From Spirabiliibacterium falconis (GTDB lineage: Bacteria > Pseudomonadota > Gammaproteobacteria > Enterobacterales > Pasteurellaceae), in assembly GCF_014885015.1 (NCBI RefSeq), contig NZ_JABMIJ010000006.1:62001-126000 (forward strand): a stretch of 64,000 nt of DNA. The letters are read 5' to 3'. Under the pieces are notes generated by a model. The model did no database searches and was not told the origin of the DNA. It worked only from the letters and a program-made list of their open reading frames with translations. Shown in pieces: positions 38,095-47,549 of the stretch. The stretch's first letter is position 1, and every line of letters begins with the position of its first letter. The position numbers were made by a program, and so were the translations under genes.

Positions 38095-39302
38095 TTGAAT
38101 TAGATTACCTTTGCCTACCTAAAGGCATTACCCCTGAGATTTTTCTGCGTGATTATTGGCAGAAAAAACCGCTTTTCATCAAACAAGGCTTGCCACAAAT
38201 TAAAGGCTTACTTGAACCGCAAGACATTATTGAGCTTGCTCAGCAAGAGGATGTAACCGCCCGTTTGGTGCAAACGACCGTTGAGCAAGGCAAAGAGCGC
38301 TGGACACTGAAAACGAGCCCGCTGGTGGCGAGCGATTTTGAGAATTTACCTGAAAAATGGTCAGTTTTGGTGCAAAATTTAGAGCAGTGGTCGCCAGAGT
38401 TGGGGGCATTGTGGCACGCCTTTCGTTTTATCCCACAATGGCAACGGGATGATATTATGGTGTCTTATGCACCACAAGGTGGCTCAGTGGGTAAACACTA
38501 TGATGAATATGACGTATTTTTAGTGCAAGCCTATGGGCATCGCCGTTGGCAGCTTGGCAAATGGTGCGATCCAAGTACAGAATTTAAAGCAAATCAACCG
38601 ATCCGTATTTTTGATGATATGGGGCAACTTGTATTTGATGACGTTATGGCACCTGGTGATGTTCTTTATGTGCCATCACGGCTGTCGCATTTTGGAGTGG
38701 CGCAAGATGATTGCTTAACCGTGTCATTTGGGTTGCGTTATCCTAATTTAGGCGATCTGTTAGCGGGCGTGAATCATTCATTAAACCATACCTCACCGCA
38801 CTTTAATGCGAGCGAATTGACAATTCCGCTTCGTCTGAATCCCGCAGAACAACCATTAGCCAAACTGGATGATGCTATGGTGCAAGCAATGAAACACGCC
38901 TTGCTTGACACATTAAGCCAGTCGGCTGAGTTTGATAAATTATTCAAACAAGCCGTAGCAAGTGCGGTTAGTATTCGCCGTTATGAACTGTTGGAAAGCG
39001 ATGATGATTATTACCCCGATGAGCTCGCCGAAGTGTTACAAGCCGGGGCAAAAATTATGCAGGATAATAACTGTAAAATGCTTTACACCGAGCAGCCGTT
39101 TGCTTTTTATATCAATGGTGAGTGGCTTGATGAACTCAATGAAACGGAAAGTGCGGTATTAACTTTCCTTGCCAATGGCAATGCATTAGATTGGCATGCG
39201 TTTACCGATTTTGTCTCAAGTGATGACGACATGGCACAAACGCTGTTGCTCGACTCGCTATGTAATTGGCTAGAAAATGGCTGGCTTTACTTACAGGCAT
39301 AA
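38091..39302 (+). CDS. roxA: 50S ribosomal protein L16 arginine hydroxylase RoxA (YcfD)
   Basis: This JmjC-fold Fe(II)/2-oxoglutarate oxygenase hydroxylates Arg81 of ribosomal protein L16. The 403-residue protein has iron ligands H136 and D138 (GKHYDEYDVFLVQ) and H200 (VPSRLSHFG), the dimerisation region and a C-terminal winged-helix domain. I chose ATG 38091, overlapping the upstream stop by 4 bases; a frame from 38067 adds eight residues encoded in the previous gene. xseA follows with one base between. Confidence 0.93.
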   Translation: MIELDYLCLPKGITPEIFLRDYWQKKPLFIKQGLPQIKGLLEPQDIIELAQQEDVTARLVQTTVEQGKERWTLKTSPLVASDFENLPEKWSVLVQNLEQWSPELGALWHAFRFIPQWQRDDIMVSYAPQGGSVGKHYDEYDVFLVQAYGHRRWQLGKWCDPSTEFKANQPIRIFDDMGQLVFDDVMAPGDVLYVPSRLSHFGVAQDDCLTVSFGLRYPNLGDLLAGVNHSLNHTSPHFNASELTIPLRLNPAEQPLAKLDDAMVQAMKHALLDTLSQSAEFDKLFKQAVASAVSIRRYELLESDDDYYPDELAEVLQAGAKIMQDNNCKMLYTEQPFAFYINGEWLDELNETESAVLTFLANGNALDWHAFTDFVSSDDDMAQTLLLDSLCNWLENGWLYLQA

Positions 39303-39303
39303 T

Positions 39304-40782
39304 ATGGCAGAAACAATTTACAGCGTTTCGCAGCTTAATCACCGTGCTAAGCAGTTGCTTGAAAGCCAGCTGGGCAGCGTTTGGTTGACGGGTGAAATTT
39401 CAAATTTTGTGCAGCCTATTTCTGGGCATTGGTATTTAAGCTTGAAAGATGAAAATGCCCAAGTGCGGTGTGCCATGTTTCGCAGCCAAAATATGCGGGT
39501 TGCGTTTCGTCCTGAAAATGGTATGCAAGTGCTGGTGCGGGCGCAAGTGAGTATGTATGAGCCGAGAGGTGATTATCAATTGCTGATTGACGCTATGCAA
39601 ATGGCTGGCGATGGCATATTACAGCAGCAATTTGAGCAATTAAAACACAAATTGTCAGCGCAAGGACTTTTTGCTCAGCACCATAAGAAACCGTTACCGC
39701 ACTTTTGCCATAAAGTCGGGATTATCACGTCTAAAAGTGGCGCAGCATTGCATGATATACTCAATATCCTTGCACGTCGAAGTCCAATGACAGACGTGGT
39801 GGTGTATCCAAGTGCGGTACAAGGGCAACATGCAGCGCAAGAGATTGCACAGAACATCATGTTGGCTAATCAACGCAATGAGGTTGAGGTGTTAATCGTG
39901 GGGCGTGGCGGGGGCTCACTAGAGGATTTGTGGTGTTTTAATGAAGAAATCGTTGCGCAAGCGATTTTTAACTCGCATCTTCCGATTATTAGTGCGGTTG
40001 GACATGAAACAGATGTGACTATTGCTGATTTTGTAGCAGATGTGCGAGCACCGACGCCATCGGCTGCGGCAGAAATTGTCAGTCAAGATCGCCACGCATT
40101 GCTCACACGTTTGGCAGTACAGCTGCAAAATTTATTTATAGCATTTGATCGTCAGACGGAGCGATGGCACCAACGGCTGAATACAGTAACGTTACGACTT
40201 CATCATCAGCATCCCAATCGCATGCTAGCGCAGCAACATATACAGCTAAGCCACCTTTATCAACGACTACAAAGTGCGGTCAACGTCAGATTAAAAGACA
40301 TGCAGCAGCCATTATCGTTATTGTGCCAGCGACTGCATGCACAGCACCCTAAACAGCAATTACACGCACGACAACGCCAGTTTTTGCAGCTACAAACACA
40401 ACTGAAAAGTGCGGTGATGCGTCAGTTTAGGCAAGCGACGCTACGCCATGATTACCTTTGCGAGCGTTTGGCGAAATCGCCTTTGCCATACCACCTCAGG
40501 CAGGCTGAACATCGTGTGCAACATCGGAAAGCGGCATTAATGAAGGCAATGGAAAGAATATTGCAATCGAAGCAGCACGATTTTGTCCAAAAAACCTTAT
40601 TATTGGATAATCTTAGCCCGCTAAAAGTGCTGACTCGAGGGTATTCCATCACCTTAAATCAAGCGGGGAATAGCATTAAAAGTGCGGTTGAGGTACAGCC
40701 AGGCGAGCAGATAACGACCTATTTAGGACAAGGAAAAATCGTAAGTCAAGTTGTTGATATAAAAAAGAAAAGCGAGTATTAA
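39304..40782 (+). CDS. xseA: Exodeoxyribonuclease VII large subunit
   Basis: XseA, with XseB, degrades single-stranded DNA. The 492-residue protein has an N-terminal OB fold (YSVSQLNHRAKQLLESQLGSVWLTGEISNF, GHWYLSLKDENAQVRCAMFR), the catalytic domain (KVGIITSKSGAALHDILNILARRSP, IVGRGGGSLEDLWCFNEE, SAVGHETDVTIADFVADVRAPTPSAAAE) and a long coiled coil. It is longer than E. coli XseA (456). Six USS copies fall within 1.5 kb, the densest coding region in the window. Its start is one base after the roxA stop. Confidence 0.96.
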   Translation: MAETIYSVSQLNHRAKQLLESQLGSVWLTGEISNFVQPISGHWYLSLKDENAQVRCAMFRSQNMRVAFRPENGMQVLVRAQVSMYEPRGDYQLLIDAMQMAGDGILQQQFEQLKHKLSAQGLFAQHHKKPLPHFCHKVGIITSKSGAALHDILNILARRSPMTDVVVYPSAVQGQHAAQEIAQNIMLANQRNEVEVLIVGRGGGSLEDLWCFNEEIVAQAIFNSHLPIISAVGHETDVTIADFVADVRAPTPSAAAEIVSQDRHALLTRLAVQLQNLFIAFDRQTERWHQRLNTVTLRLHHQHPNRMLAQQHIQLSHLYQRLQSAVNVRLKDMQQPLSLLCQRLHAQHPKQQLHARQRQFLQLQTQLKSAVMRQFRQATLRHDYLCERLAKSPLPYHLRQAEHRVQHRKAALMKAMERILQSKQHDFVQKTLLLDNLSPLKVLTRGYSITLNQAGNSIKSAVEVQPGEQITTYLGQGKIVSQVVDIKKKSEY

Positions 40783-40793
40783 CTCGCTTTTCT
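40766..40793. terminator. Bidirectional terminator between xseA and der
   Basis: AGAAAAGCGAGT (40766-40777), loop ATTA, ACTCGCTTTTCT (40782-40793): a 12-bp perfect stem spanning the xseA stop codon and ending one base before the der stop on the minus strand. A or T runs flank both sides. Confidence 0.93.
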
Positions 40794-42299
40794 TTATTTT
40801 TTCTTCGATTTCTTAATGAATTTCATTAAGCGTTTACGTTTGCGTAACTGGGTTGGTGTTAGTGTATTACGCTTGCCAGCATACGGATTGGCACCTTCTT
40901 GGAATTGAATGCGAATCGGTGTGCCGATAATCTTCAAACTGCGGCGATAATAATTGGTCAGATAGCGTTTGTACGAATCGGGCAATTTTTCCACTTGATT
41001 GCCATGAATGACGATAATTGGTGGGTTATGTCCACCTGGGTGTGCGTATTTCAGTTTCACCCGTCGCCCTGAAACAAGCGGTGGCTGGTGTTCATCGGTT
41101 GCCATTTGCAAAATGCGCGTGAGCATTGATGTGGAGTAGCGTTTGATCGCACAAGCATAAGCCTCTTGTACGGATTTAAACAAGTTGCCAACACCACTGC
41201 CATGTAAAGCCGAGATAAAATGAACACGGGCAAAATTAATAAAATCTAAACGGCGATCGAGCTCTGATTTAATGCGATCTTTGGCATCCATATCCAAACC
41301 GTCCCATTTATTGACCACAATGACCAATGAACGCCCTGCATTGAGAATAAAGCCAAGAAGTGAGAGATCTTGATCGGAGATACCTTCACGTGCGTCAATA
41401 ACCAGTAACACCACATTGGCATCTTCGATCGCTTGCAGCGTTTTAATCACCGAAAATTTTTCAACGGCGAGTGTTACTTTGCCACGTTTACGTACGCCTG
41501 CGGTATCAATCAAGGTATATTCTTGTCCGTCACGCTCCATTGGGATATAGACGCTATCGCGTGTCGTGCCAGGTAGATCATAAACGACCACGCGATCTTC
41601 ACCTAAAATACGATTGGTTAAGGTGGATTTTCCGACATTTGGACGACCGACAATGGCAATTTTAATATTGCGCTGGGTAATGTCTTCAGGATCGGCTTCC
41701 TCATCATCTTGTGCTAAAAGTGCGGTCAGCTCATCATCACTTAGGCTAAACCCATCGTTCCACTCATCAGTATTATCATCTTCAAGTACATTTTCCTCAA
41801 CCGCACTTTCAGCTAATGGAGCCAGCACTTGCTCAATCAGTGCATTCACACCACGCCCTTGTGAAGCCGCAATTTGGACGATTTCGCCTAAGCCCAGTTG
41901 ATAAAATTCGGCACAGTGGGAATCAGCATCAATACCGTCGGTTTTATTTGCTACCACCACAGTGGTTTTATCACGTTGGCGCAAGTAATTTGCCAGCCCA
42001 ATGTCAGCAGGCATTAGCCCTGCTCGAGCATCTACCATAAACAGCACGACATCCGCTTCATCAATTGCCAGAAGCGATTGTGCCGCCATTTTTTCTTCAA
42101 CGCCTTCTTCGCTACCGTCAATTCCTCCTGTGTCAATCACAATAAAATCATGTCCAGCAAGATGGGCTTGCCCATATTTCCGATCACGGGTTAATCCTGG
42201 AAAATCGGCCACCAAGGCATCGCGGGTGCGTGTTAAACGATTAAAGAGAGTCGATTTACCCACATTGGGGCGACCTACAAGGGCAATTACCGGCGTCAT
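40794..42299 (-). CDS. der: GTPase Der (EngA)
   Basis: Der is an essential GTPase of 50S ribosome assembly with two tandem G domains and a KH-like C-terminal domain. The 501-residue protein shows both P-loops ([14 protein letters not shown] near residue 9, [14 protein letters not shown] near 215), both DxxG motifs (DTGG, DTAG) and NKxD motifs (NKTD, NKWD). Between the domains lies the acidic linker (about 165-205) seen in gammaproteobacteria; two USS copies occur in it. The C-terminus is Lys-rich (KKSKKK). Confidence 0.97.
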   Translation of the reverse strand: MTPVIALVGRPNVGKSTLFNRLTRTRDALVADFPGLTRDRKYGQAHLAGHDFIVIDTGGIDGSEEGVEEKMAAQSLLAIDEADVVLFMVDARAGLMPADIGLANYLRQRDKTTVVVANKTDGIDADSHCAEFYQLGLGEIVQIAASQGRGVNALIEQVLAPLAESAVEENVLEDDNTDEWNDGFSLSDDELTALLAQDDEEADPEDITQRNIKIAIVGRPNVGKSTLTNRILGEDRVVVYDLPGTTRDSVYIPMERDGQEYTLIDTAGVRKRGKVTLAVEKFSVIKTLQAIEDANVVLLVIDAREGISDQDLSLLGFILNAGRSLVIVVNKWDGLDMDAKDRIKSELDRRLDFINFARVHFISALHGSGVGNLFKSVQEAYACAIKRYSTSMLTRILQMATDEHQPPLVSGRRVKLKYAHPGGHNPPIIVIHGNQVEKLPDSYKRYLTNYYRRSLKIIGTPIRIQFQEGANPYAGKRNTLTPTQLRKRKRLMKFIKKSKKK

Positions 42300-42398
42300 T
42301 CTTTATATCCTTATCTTAAACATCAATTAATCTACCATCATACTGAATTTTGCCAATTGGAGATAGTAAAATTTATCAAAGTGCGGTCGGCATAAAAT

Positions 42399-42422
42399 AA
42401 ATGCTCGCTTAAGCGAGCATTT
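42399..42422 (-). terminator. Terminator of mrcB
   Basis: AAATGCTCGCTT (42399-42410) is followed at once by AAGCGAGCATTT (42411-42422), a 24-base palindrome that folds into about a 10-bp stem with a 4-base loop. It lies 13 bases past the mrcB stop with T-rich sequence downstream on the minus strand. Confidence 0.85.
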
Positions 42423-42435
42423 TATGGTGTGCTTA

Positions 42436-44835
42436 TCATTGACTAGGTTGAGCCTCTTCGACTGGTGCACCACCACCTTGTAGCTGTAATGCGTCCCACA
42501 CACTTGGTTTACGTTCAGGTTGAGTAACAGGTTGACTACTAGGGGCAACCACTGGCGCACGCTGTGTGCAAAAACTCTGGTTTCGGTTTGCCCATACGGG
42601 AATTGTCCTGCTACTGCTGCAATCCCAACTACCAAAACTATTAATGCCAACCCACTTGATATTCGGTGATTTTGGCAGATGCAATGGTGTTGGTGATACA
42701 AGTGAAAGATAGTGTTGATAAAGCTTCAATGCCCCCGTCGAGCCTGTTAGCCCTGTTTTACCATTATTGTCACGACCAAGCCAGACGGTAATTACTTCTT
42801 TCCCGTCAATACCAACAAACCAAGTATCACGTGCATCGTTGGTTGTCCCTGTTTTGCCTGCGAGATGAAATTCGGCAAAATCAGTTTGTAAGCTGCGACC
42901 TGTTCCGCGTTCGACCGCTTGTTGCATCGCGTATAATGTTTGAATTGCCGCCTCTCGTGGCACAACTTGGTCGCTAGCACTGTTGCGTTGGTACAGCAGT
43001 TGACCGTTACGACGTGTAACACTGTCAATAGAGGATAACGGTATTTTTTCACCAGCATTGGCGATCACTTGAAAGAGTTTTGTGACATCAAAGGGCGCAA
43101 TGGCGTAAGAGCCGAGTAGCATAGCAGGCACGCGTGGGATTTTAATTTTATCCCAGCCCATTGCTTTTTGGTTGGCAATAACCGTATCAAGCCCGACTTT
43201 CATACCAATATTCACGGTCGGAATATTCAGTGAGCGTACCAATGCGTCCATTAGCATCACCGAACCACTATAACGACGGTTATAGTTGCGAGGTTGCCAA
43301 TCAGGTGCTCCTTTGATTTTAATCGTGATTGGGCGATTTTGAATTGGTGTGTTGAGTCTAAATTGCTCTGGATTAGCCAATGCACTGAGGTAAATTGAGG
43401 GTTTGACCAATGAGCCGATTTGACGTTGTGAGCGTAAGGCACGATTAAAGCCCGCATATTGTGTTTGCACGCCACCGACCATTGCAAGCACCCCACCTGT
43501 GCGGTAATCTGCAACCACCATAGCAGCTTCAAGATCAGGGCGTTTTTGTTGCAGTTGCAATTTTTGAGTAGCCTCAACTAATGCCTTTTCTGCCATGCGT
43601 TGTTTGTTAATATCAAGCGTGGTAAAAATACGTGCACCTGAAAGCGCGGTCGCCTTATTATCACCCAGTACGCTACTCAAATCTTGCTTTACTAATTGCA
43701 TAAATGCTGGTTGTGCTCGTGTAACGCTGCCTTTGGGTTTTACATCCAGTGGACGGCGGCTGAGCAGTTGATAGAGGCTTTCATTGATAATGCCGTTTTC
43801 TTGCATAATTTTTAGTACGACATTGCGTCGTGCCATCGCATTATCAGGATAACGCCATGGATTATAAATTGATGGACCTTTCACCATTCCCACCAATAAC
43901 GCGATTTGATCTAGACGAATTTCTTGAATTGGGCGACCAAAAAAGAGCTGGCTTGCGAGTGCAAAGCCATGAATTTCAGTGTCTCCTGATTGTGCAAGAT
44001 AAACCTCATTGAGATAGGTTTCTAAAATTGTATTTTTATCGTAACGGGCATCAAGCAAAATTGCCATAAATGCTTCGTTAATTTTTCGAGTGAAGCTGCG
44101 ACGATTGCTTAAAAAGAGATTTTTGACTAATTGTTGGGTTAGCGTGCTGCCTCCTTGCACGGTTTGCCCCGCCTGAATGTTGGTGATCATTGCCCGTGTA
44201 ATGCCAAGTAAACTGACGCCATTATGTTCATAAAATCGGCGATCTTCAGTTAATAGAAGGGTATCAATCAAATAACGGGGATATTGATGCAATGGGATTG
44301 CAAGGCGATCTTCTTTATTAGATTGCAACATTGCAATTAATTTGGGGGCTAGGCGAAATTGTGTAATGGCTTGGCGATTGACTAAATCTTCGATTACATT
44401 TAATCGCCCATCACGGAAACGCAGGCGTAAAACACGTTGAGGCTCTGGTGCATCTGGAAATTCAAAGGCGCGGCGAATTAAAACGATGGTATCCTCTTCA
44501 ATTTTGAAATCCCCAGGTGTACCCAGCATATTGACTTGCCTATAACCATTATCAATTAATTTTTCACGCACTTCGGTTAGAGTGGGGTGCTTGGGTTGTT
44601 CAATACTTTCAATTTGCGCATAAACTTCTGCGGGCAGTTGCCAAATGCTGCCATCAAGGGTATTGCGAATTCTTGCATCAAGATATGCAAGGTAAAACAA
44701 GACACAGCAAAGTGCGGTGAACCCGACTTTTAGGCTAAAAATCAAAAAACGCATACGCCATGTACGTTTGCGTTTTGGCGGAGTTTGTTGTTTGATTTCA
44801 GTTTGTTCGTTATTCGGATCTGAAGGCGATGTCAT
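42436..44835 (-). CDS. mrcB: Penicillin-binding protein 1B (bifunctional)
   Basis: The 799-residue enzyme polymerises and cross-links peptidoglycan. It has a short basic cytoplasmic tail, one membrane segment (about 29-50), a UB2H-like domain (about 60-150; GDFKIEEDTIVLIRRAF), a glycosyltransferase domain with LLTEDRRFYEHNGVS and GGSTLTQQLVKNLFL, and a transpeptidase domain with SxxK (IGSLVKPSIY) and KTGT (LAGKTGTTNDARDTWF). The Pro/Gln/Glu-rich C-terminus matches PBP1B. Length is slightly below E. coli (844). No USS occurs in about 2.2 kb of its 3' two-thirds. Confidence 0.96.
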   Translation of the reverse strand: MTSPSDPNNEQTEIKQQTPPKRKRTWRMRFLIFSLKVGFTALCCVLFYLAYLDARIRNTLDGSIWQLPAEVYAQIESIEQPKHPTLTEVREKLIDNGYRQVNMLGTPGDFKIEEDTIVLIRRAFEFPDAPEPQRVLRLRFRDGRLNVIEDLVNRQAITQFRLAPKLIAMLQSNKEDRLAIPLHQYPRYLIDTLLLTEDRRFYEHNGVSLLGITRAMITNIQAGQTVQGGSTLTQQLVKNLFLSNRRSFTRKINEAFMAILLDARYDKNTILETYLNEVYLAQSGDTEIHGFALASQLFFGRPIQEIRLDQIALLVGMVKGPSIYNPWRYPDNAMARRNVVLKIMQENGIINESLYQLLSRRPLDVKPKGSVTRAQPAFMQLVKQDLSSVLGDNKATALSGARIFTTLDINKQRMAEKALVEATQKLQLQQKRPDLEAAMVVADYRTGGVLAMVGGVQTQYAGFNRALRSQRQIGSLVKPSIYLSALANPEQFRLNTPIQNRPITIKIKGAPDWQPRNYNRRYSGSVMLMDALVRSLNIPTVNIGMKVGLDTVIANQKAMGWDKIKIPRVPAMLLGSYAIAPFDVTKLFQVIANAGEKIPLSSIDSVTRRNGQLLYQRNSASDQVVPREAAIQTLYAMQQAVERGTGRSLQTDFAEFHLAGKTGTTNDARDTWFVGIDGKEVITVWLGRDNNGKTGLTGSTGALKLYQHYLSLVSPTPLHLPKSPNIKWVGINSFGSWDCSSSRTIPVWANRNQSFCTQRAPVVAPSSQPVTQPERKPSVWDALQLQGGGAPVEEAQPSQ

Positions 44836-44896
44836 GCAATAAAACCTATGCCGTTTCTATTTTTGTGTAAATTATAACAAGGCTTGTGAAAAAAGC

Positions 44897-45793
44897 CTAA
44901 CATTCAGCGAGCAATGCGTCCAATGCTGGCGTTAATTTAGGGTACTGAAACTGAAATCCTGCCTGACAAAGTTGTTTGGGGATAATGGATTGATTATCAA
45001 GCAATAATTGTGCACGCTCGCCAAGAACGAATTTTAAAACAAATGCAGGAACAAATGCAAAGTGCGGTCGGCGCAGTGTATGAGCTAACGTGCGGTTAAA
45101 CGCAGCATTGGTTACAGCATGAGGTGAACAACAGTTAAAAGGACCTTGGCATTGTGAATGGTTTAAAAGAAAAAGAATGATATTAACCATATCCTCAAGG
45201 TGGATCCACGCCCAGTGTTGTGTGCCTGAGCCGATTCGACCGCCGAGTCCCAGTTTATACAATGGCAGCATTTTCGCCAATGCGCCTCCCGTGGTGGCAA
45301 GTACCATCGAGGTACGCAGGAGGCATACTCGGCATGTGGCGTTAAGGGCGGCATTTTCCCAGCGTTGACATAATTCAGCTGCAAAACCTGTGCCAGCATC
45401 TGCATGCTCATCAACCTCACGTTGAGTTACATTACCGTAAAAACCAATAGCAGAGCCTGAAATTAGAACTTCGGGAGGATTGTCGCTGGCATTGATTTTT
45501 TCGACTAGGGTTTGTGTTAGTTGTACACGGCTGGCAACCAGCTCTCGTTTTTGGCGTACTGTCCAGCGTTTATCAAAAATTGGTTCACCAGCAAGATTGA
45601 TGATCGCATCAAATTCATTAAAATGATGAAGTGCGGTTAAATCGGAACAATAATTGAGAATTAGCCCTTTAAAATGGGTTTTGGCATGATGTTCATTACG
45701 GGTAAGTGCGGTAATGCGATGCCCTTGAGCCAGTAGCGTTTGGCAAAGTGCGGTGCCGATTAGCCCCGTCGCGCCCGTAATAAAAATGCGCAT
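44897..45793 (-). CDS. yfcH: TIGR01777-family NAD-dependent epimerase-like protein YfcH
   Basis: The 298-residue protein is an atypical SDR (SDR39U1-like): cofactor motif FITGATGLIGTAL at the N-terminus, INLAGEPIFDKRW, SGSAIGFYGN, GRIGSGTQHWAWIHLEDM and the C-terminal DUF1731 domain (RRPHFAFVPAFVLKFVLGERAQLLLDNQSIIPKQL). The substrate is unknown; the bacterial family is linked to cell-division inhibitor SulA by old annotation without proof. It lies 8 bases after argR, the order seen in H. influenzae (HI1208-HI1209). Four USS lie inside. Confidence 0.92.
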   Translation of the reverse strand: MRIFITGATGLIGTALCQTLLAQGHRITALTRNEHHAKTHFKGLILNYCSDLTALHHFNEFDAIINLAGEPIFDKRWTVRQKRELVASRVQLTQTLVEKINASDNPPEVLISGSAIGFYGNVTQREVDEHADAGTGFAAELCQRWENAALNATCRVCLLRTSMVLATTGGALAKMLPLYKLGLGGRIGSGTQHWAWIHLEDMVNIILFLLNHSQCQGPFNCCSPHAVTNAAFNRTLAHTLRRPHFAFVPAFVLKFVLGERAQLLLDNQSIIPKQLCQAGFQFQYPKLTPALDALLAEC

Positions 45794-45801
45794 AGTACTC
45801 C

Positions 45802-46269
45802 TTAAAGTGAATTTTCAAATAATTGCTGGATATTTTTTACTAACTGTGTCGTTTTGGTCTTTAGTGTTGGTGTGATAAACACCGTATCATCACCGGCAAT
45901 TGTTCCTAAAATGCCGTCATTTTTGCCAATTGAATCTAATAATCGCGCAATCAGTTGTGCACCGCCAGGGCTGGTACGAATGACGACCAGTGCATTGTTA
46001 TAATCAATATCTAGCACCAAATTTTTCAAAGGGCTAGAGGTATTTGGCATGCTTAATTCAGGCGGCAGACAGTACACTGTTTGCATTTTTGAATTGCGAA
46101 TACGCACGGCCCCGAATTTGGCTAGCATTCGTGAGATTTTAGATTGGTTGACTTGAAATCCCTTTGATTGGAGCGCATCAACAATCTCCCCTTGGGAAGC
46201 GTATTTTTCTTCTAAAAGCAAAGCCCGAAAGGCACTGTTCAGTGATTCAGATTTAGTGAGTGTGTTCAT
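45802..46269 (-). CDS. argR: Arginine repressor ArgR
   Basis: ArgR is a hexameric arginine-dependent repressor. The 155-residue protein has the N-terminal winged helix ([46 protein letters not shown]) and the C-terminal arginine-binding domain ([44 protein letters not shown], including the GTIAGDDT motif). I chose ATG 46269 (MNTLTKSE), which matches other Pasteurellaceae ArgR; a frame from 46308 would add 13 residues read through the ARG boxes. Divergent from mdh. Confidence 0.95.
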   Translation of the reverse strand: MNTLTKSESLNSAFRALLLEEKYASQGEIVDALQSKGFQVNQSKISRMLAKFGAVRIRNSKMQTVYCLPPELSMPNTSSPLKNLVLDIDYNNALVVIRTSPGGAQLIARLLDSIGKNDGILGTIAGDDTVFITPTLKTKTTQLVKNIQQLFENSL

Positions 46270-46280
46270 TATGCTTACTC

Positions 46281-46319
46281 TATGCAGAAATTTGCATAGA
46301 TAGTGCATATTTTTTCAAA
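46281..46319 (-). promoter_or_regulatory. Tandem ARG boxes at argR
   Basis: Two 18-base boxes lie just upstream of the argR start: TATGCAGAAATTTGCATA (46281-46298) and AGTGCATATTTTTTCAAA (46302-46319). They match the ARG-box consensus TNTGAATWWWWATTCANW at about 14 and 15 positions, and are separated by exactly 3 bases, the spacing bound by one ArgR hexamer. This points to autoregulation. Confidence 0.7.
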
Positions 46320-46480
46320 AAAAGGCAAATAAAATTTTCCTATTTAGGCAAAGTGCGGTTAGTGCAAGGAAAAAATTTGCCCTAGCTCTCACTTTTGCAT
46401 TGTCATATTTGAATTTGCCTGCAATTGGATCTAGACTTAACTCACTTTAGTTAATTAAATGTAAATATAAGGAGTTTTAA

Positions 46481-47419
46481 ATGAAAGTTGCGGTCTTAGG
46501 TGCAGCAGGCGGTATTGGGCAAGCGTTAGCATTGTTATTAAAATTAAATTGCCCAGCAGGGACTGAATTAGCATTATATGATATTGCACCAGTCACACCA
46601 GGTGTGGCGAAAGATATTAGCCATATTCCAACCCCAGTGCAGGCAAAAGGGTATGCAGGAGAAGATCCAAGCGAAGCCTTGCAAGGTGCAGATTTAGTGT
46701 TGATTTCAGCGGGTGTTGCACGTAAACCCGGTATGGATCGTTCGGATTTATTCAACATTAATGCCAGTATTATTAAAAATTTAGTCGAAAAAGCGGCTGT
46801 TGCTTGCCCGAAAGCCTGTATTGGTATTATCACCAATCCAGTGAATACCACCGTTGCGATTGCTGCGGAAGTGTTGAAAAAAGCAGGTGTGTATGATAAA
46901 CGTCGCTTATTTGGGGTAACCACCCTTGATGTGATTCGTTCAGAAACGTTTGTATCAGAACTGAAAGATGTTGCACTGGATAAAGTAAGAGTGCCTGTGA
47001 TTGGAGGGCATTCAGGCGTGACGATTTTACCATTGCTTTCGCAAGTCGAGGGTGCAAGTTTCACAGCTGAAGAAGTTGAAGCATTAACGAAGCGCATCCA
47101 AAATGCGGGAACAGAAGTGGTAGAGGCGAAGGCCGGTGGCGGAAGTGCGACGCTCTCTATGGCACAAGCTGCCGCACGTTTTGGTTTGTCTGTGTTGAAG
47201 GGCTTAAGTGGTCAAGAGGCTGTCGAATATACTTACGTTGAAGGCGATGGCAAATATGCTCGTTTCTTTGCAGTGCCTGTGCGTTTAGGTAAAAATGGTG
47301 TAGAAGAAATTCTCCCAATTGGTCCGCTAAGTGAATTTGAGCAAAGTGCGGTTGAGGCGATGTTACCGACCTTGCAAAAAGACATTGCGCTAGGTGAAAA
47401 ATTTGTGAATGGTGAATAA
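46481..47419 (+). CDS. mdh: Malate dehydrogenase (NAD)
   Basis: This 312-residue tricarboxylic-acid-cycle enzyme has the NAD loop [15 protein letters not shown], the substrate arginines in [12 protein letters not shown], the [14 protein letters not shown] motif and the catalytic His in [16 protein letters not shown]. Length equals E. coli Mdh. AAGGAG lies 7 bases before the ATG. Divergent from argR, as in many gammaproteobacteria; a terminator follows. Confidence 0.98.
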   Translation: MKVAVLGAAGGIGQALALLLKLNCPAGTELALYDIAPVTPGVAKDISHIPTPVQAKGYAGEDPSEALQGADLVLISAGVARKPGMDRSDLFNINASIIKNLVEKAAVACPKACIGIITNPVNTTVAIAAEVLKKAGVYDKRRLFGVTTLDVIRSETFVSELKDVALDKVRVPVIGGHSGVTILPLLSQVEGASFTAEEVEALTKRIQNAGTEVVEAKAGGGSATLSMAQAAARFGLSVLKGLSGQEAVEYTYVEGDGKYARFFAVPVRLGKNGVEEILPIGPLSEFEQSAVEAMLPTLQKDIALGEKFVNGE

Positions 47420-47430
47420 TACATCATTAC

Positions 47431-47461
47431 AGCCCGACATGATTCTTGTCGGGCTTTTTTT
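47431..47461 (+). terminator. Terminator of mdh
   Basis: AGCCCGACA (47431-47439), 7-base loop, TGTCGGGCT (47447-47455), followed by a T run to 47461. Confidence 0.93.
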
Positions 47462-47549
47462 ATTATGCGTTATATAAATTTTTTTATAAAGAAAAAGTGA
47501 GACGTTAGCACGATGTGAAGGCGTTACTCAAGCATGAGAGAACATTATT

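Noticed and set aside
42300-42435. Small gene between der and mrcB
   Set aside because: The frame overlapping this gap is a shadow of the mrcB end; the gap holds a USS and the mrcB terminator only.
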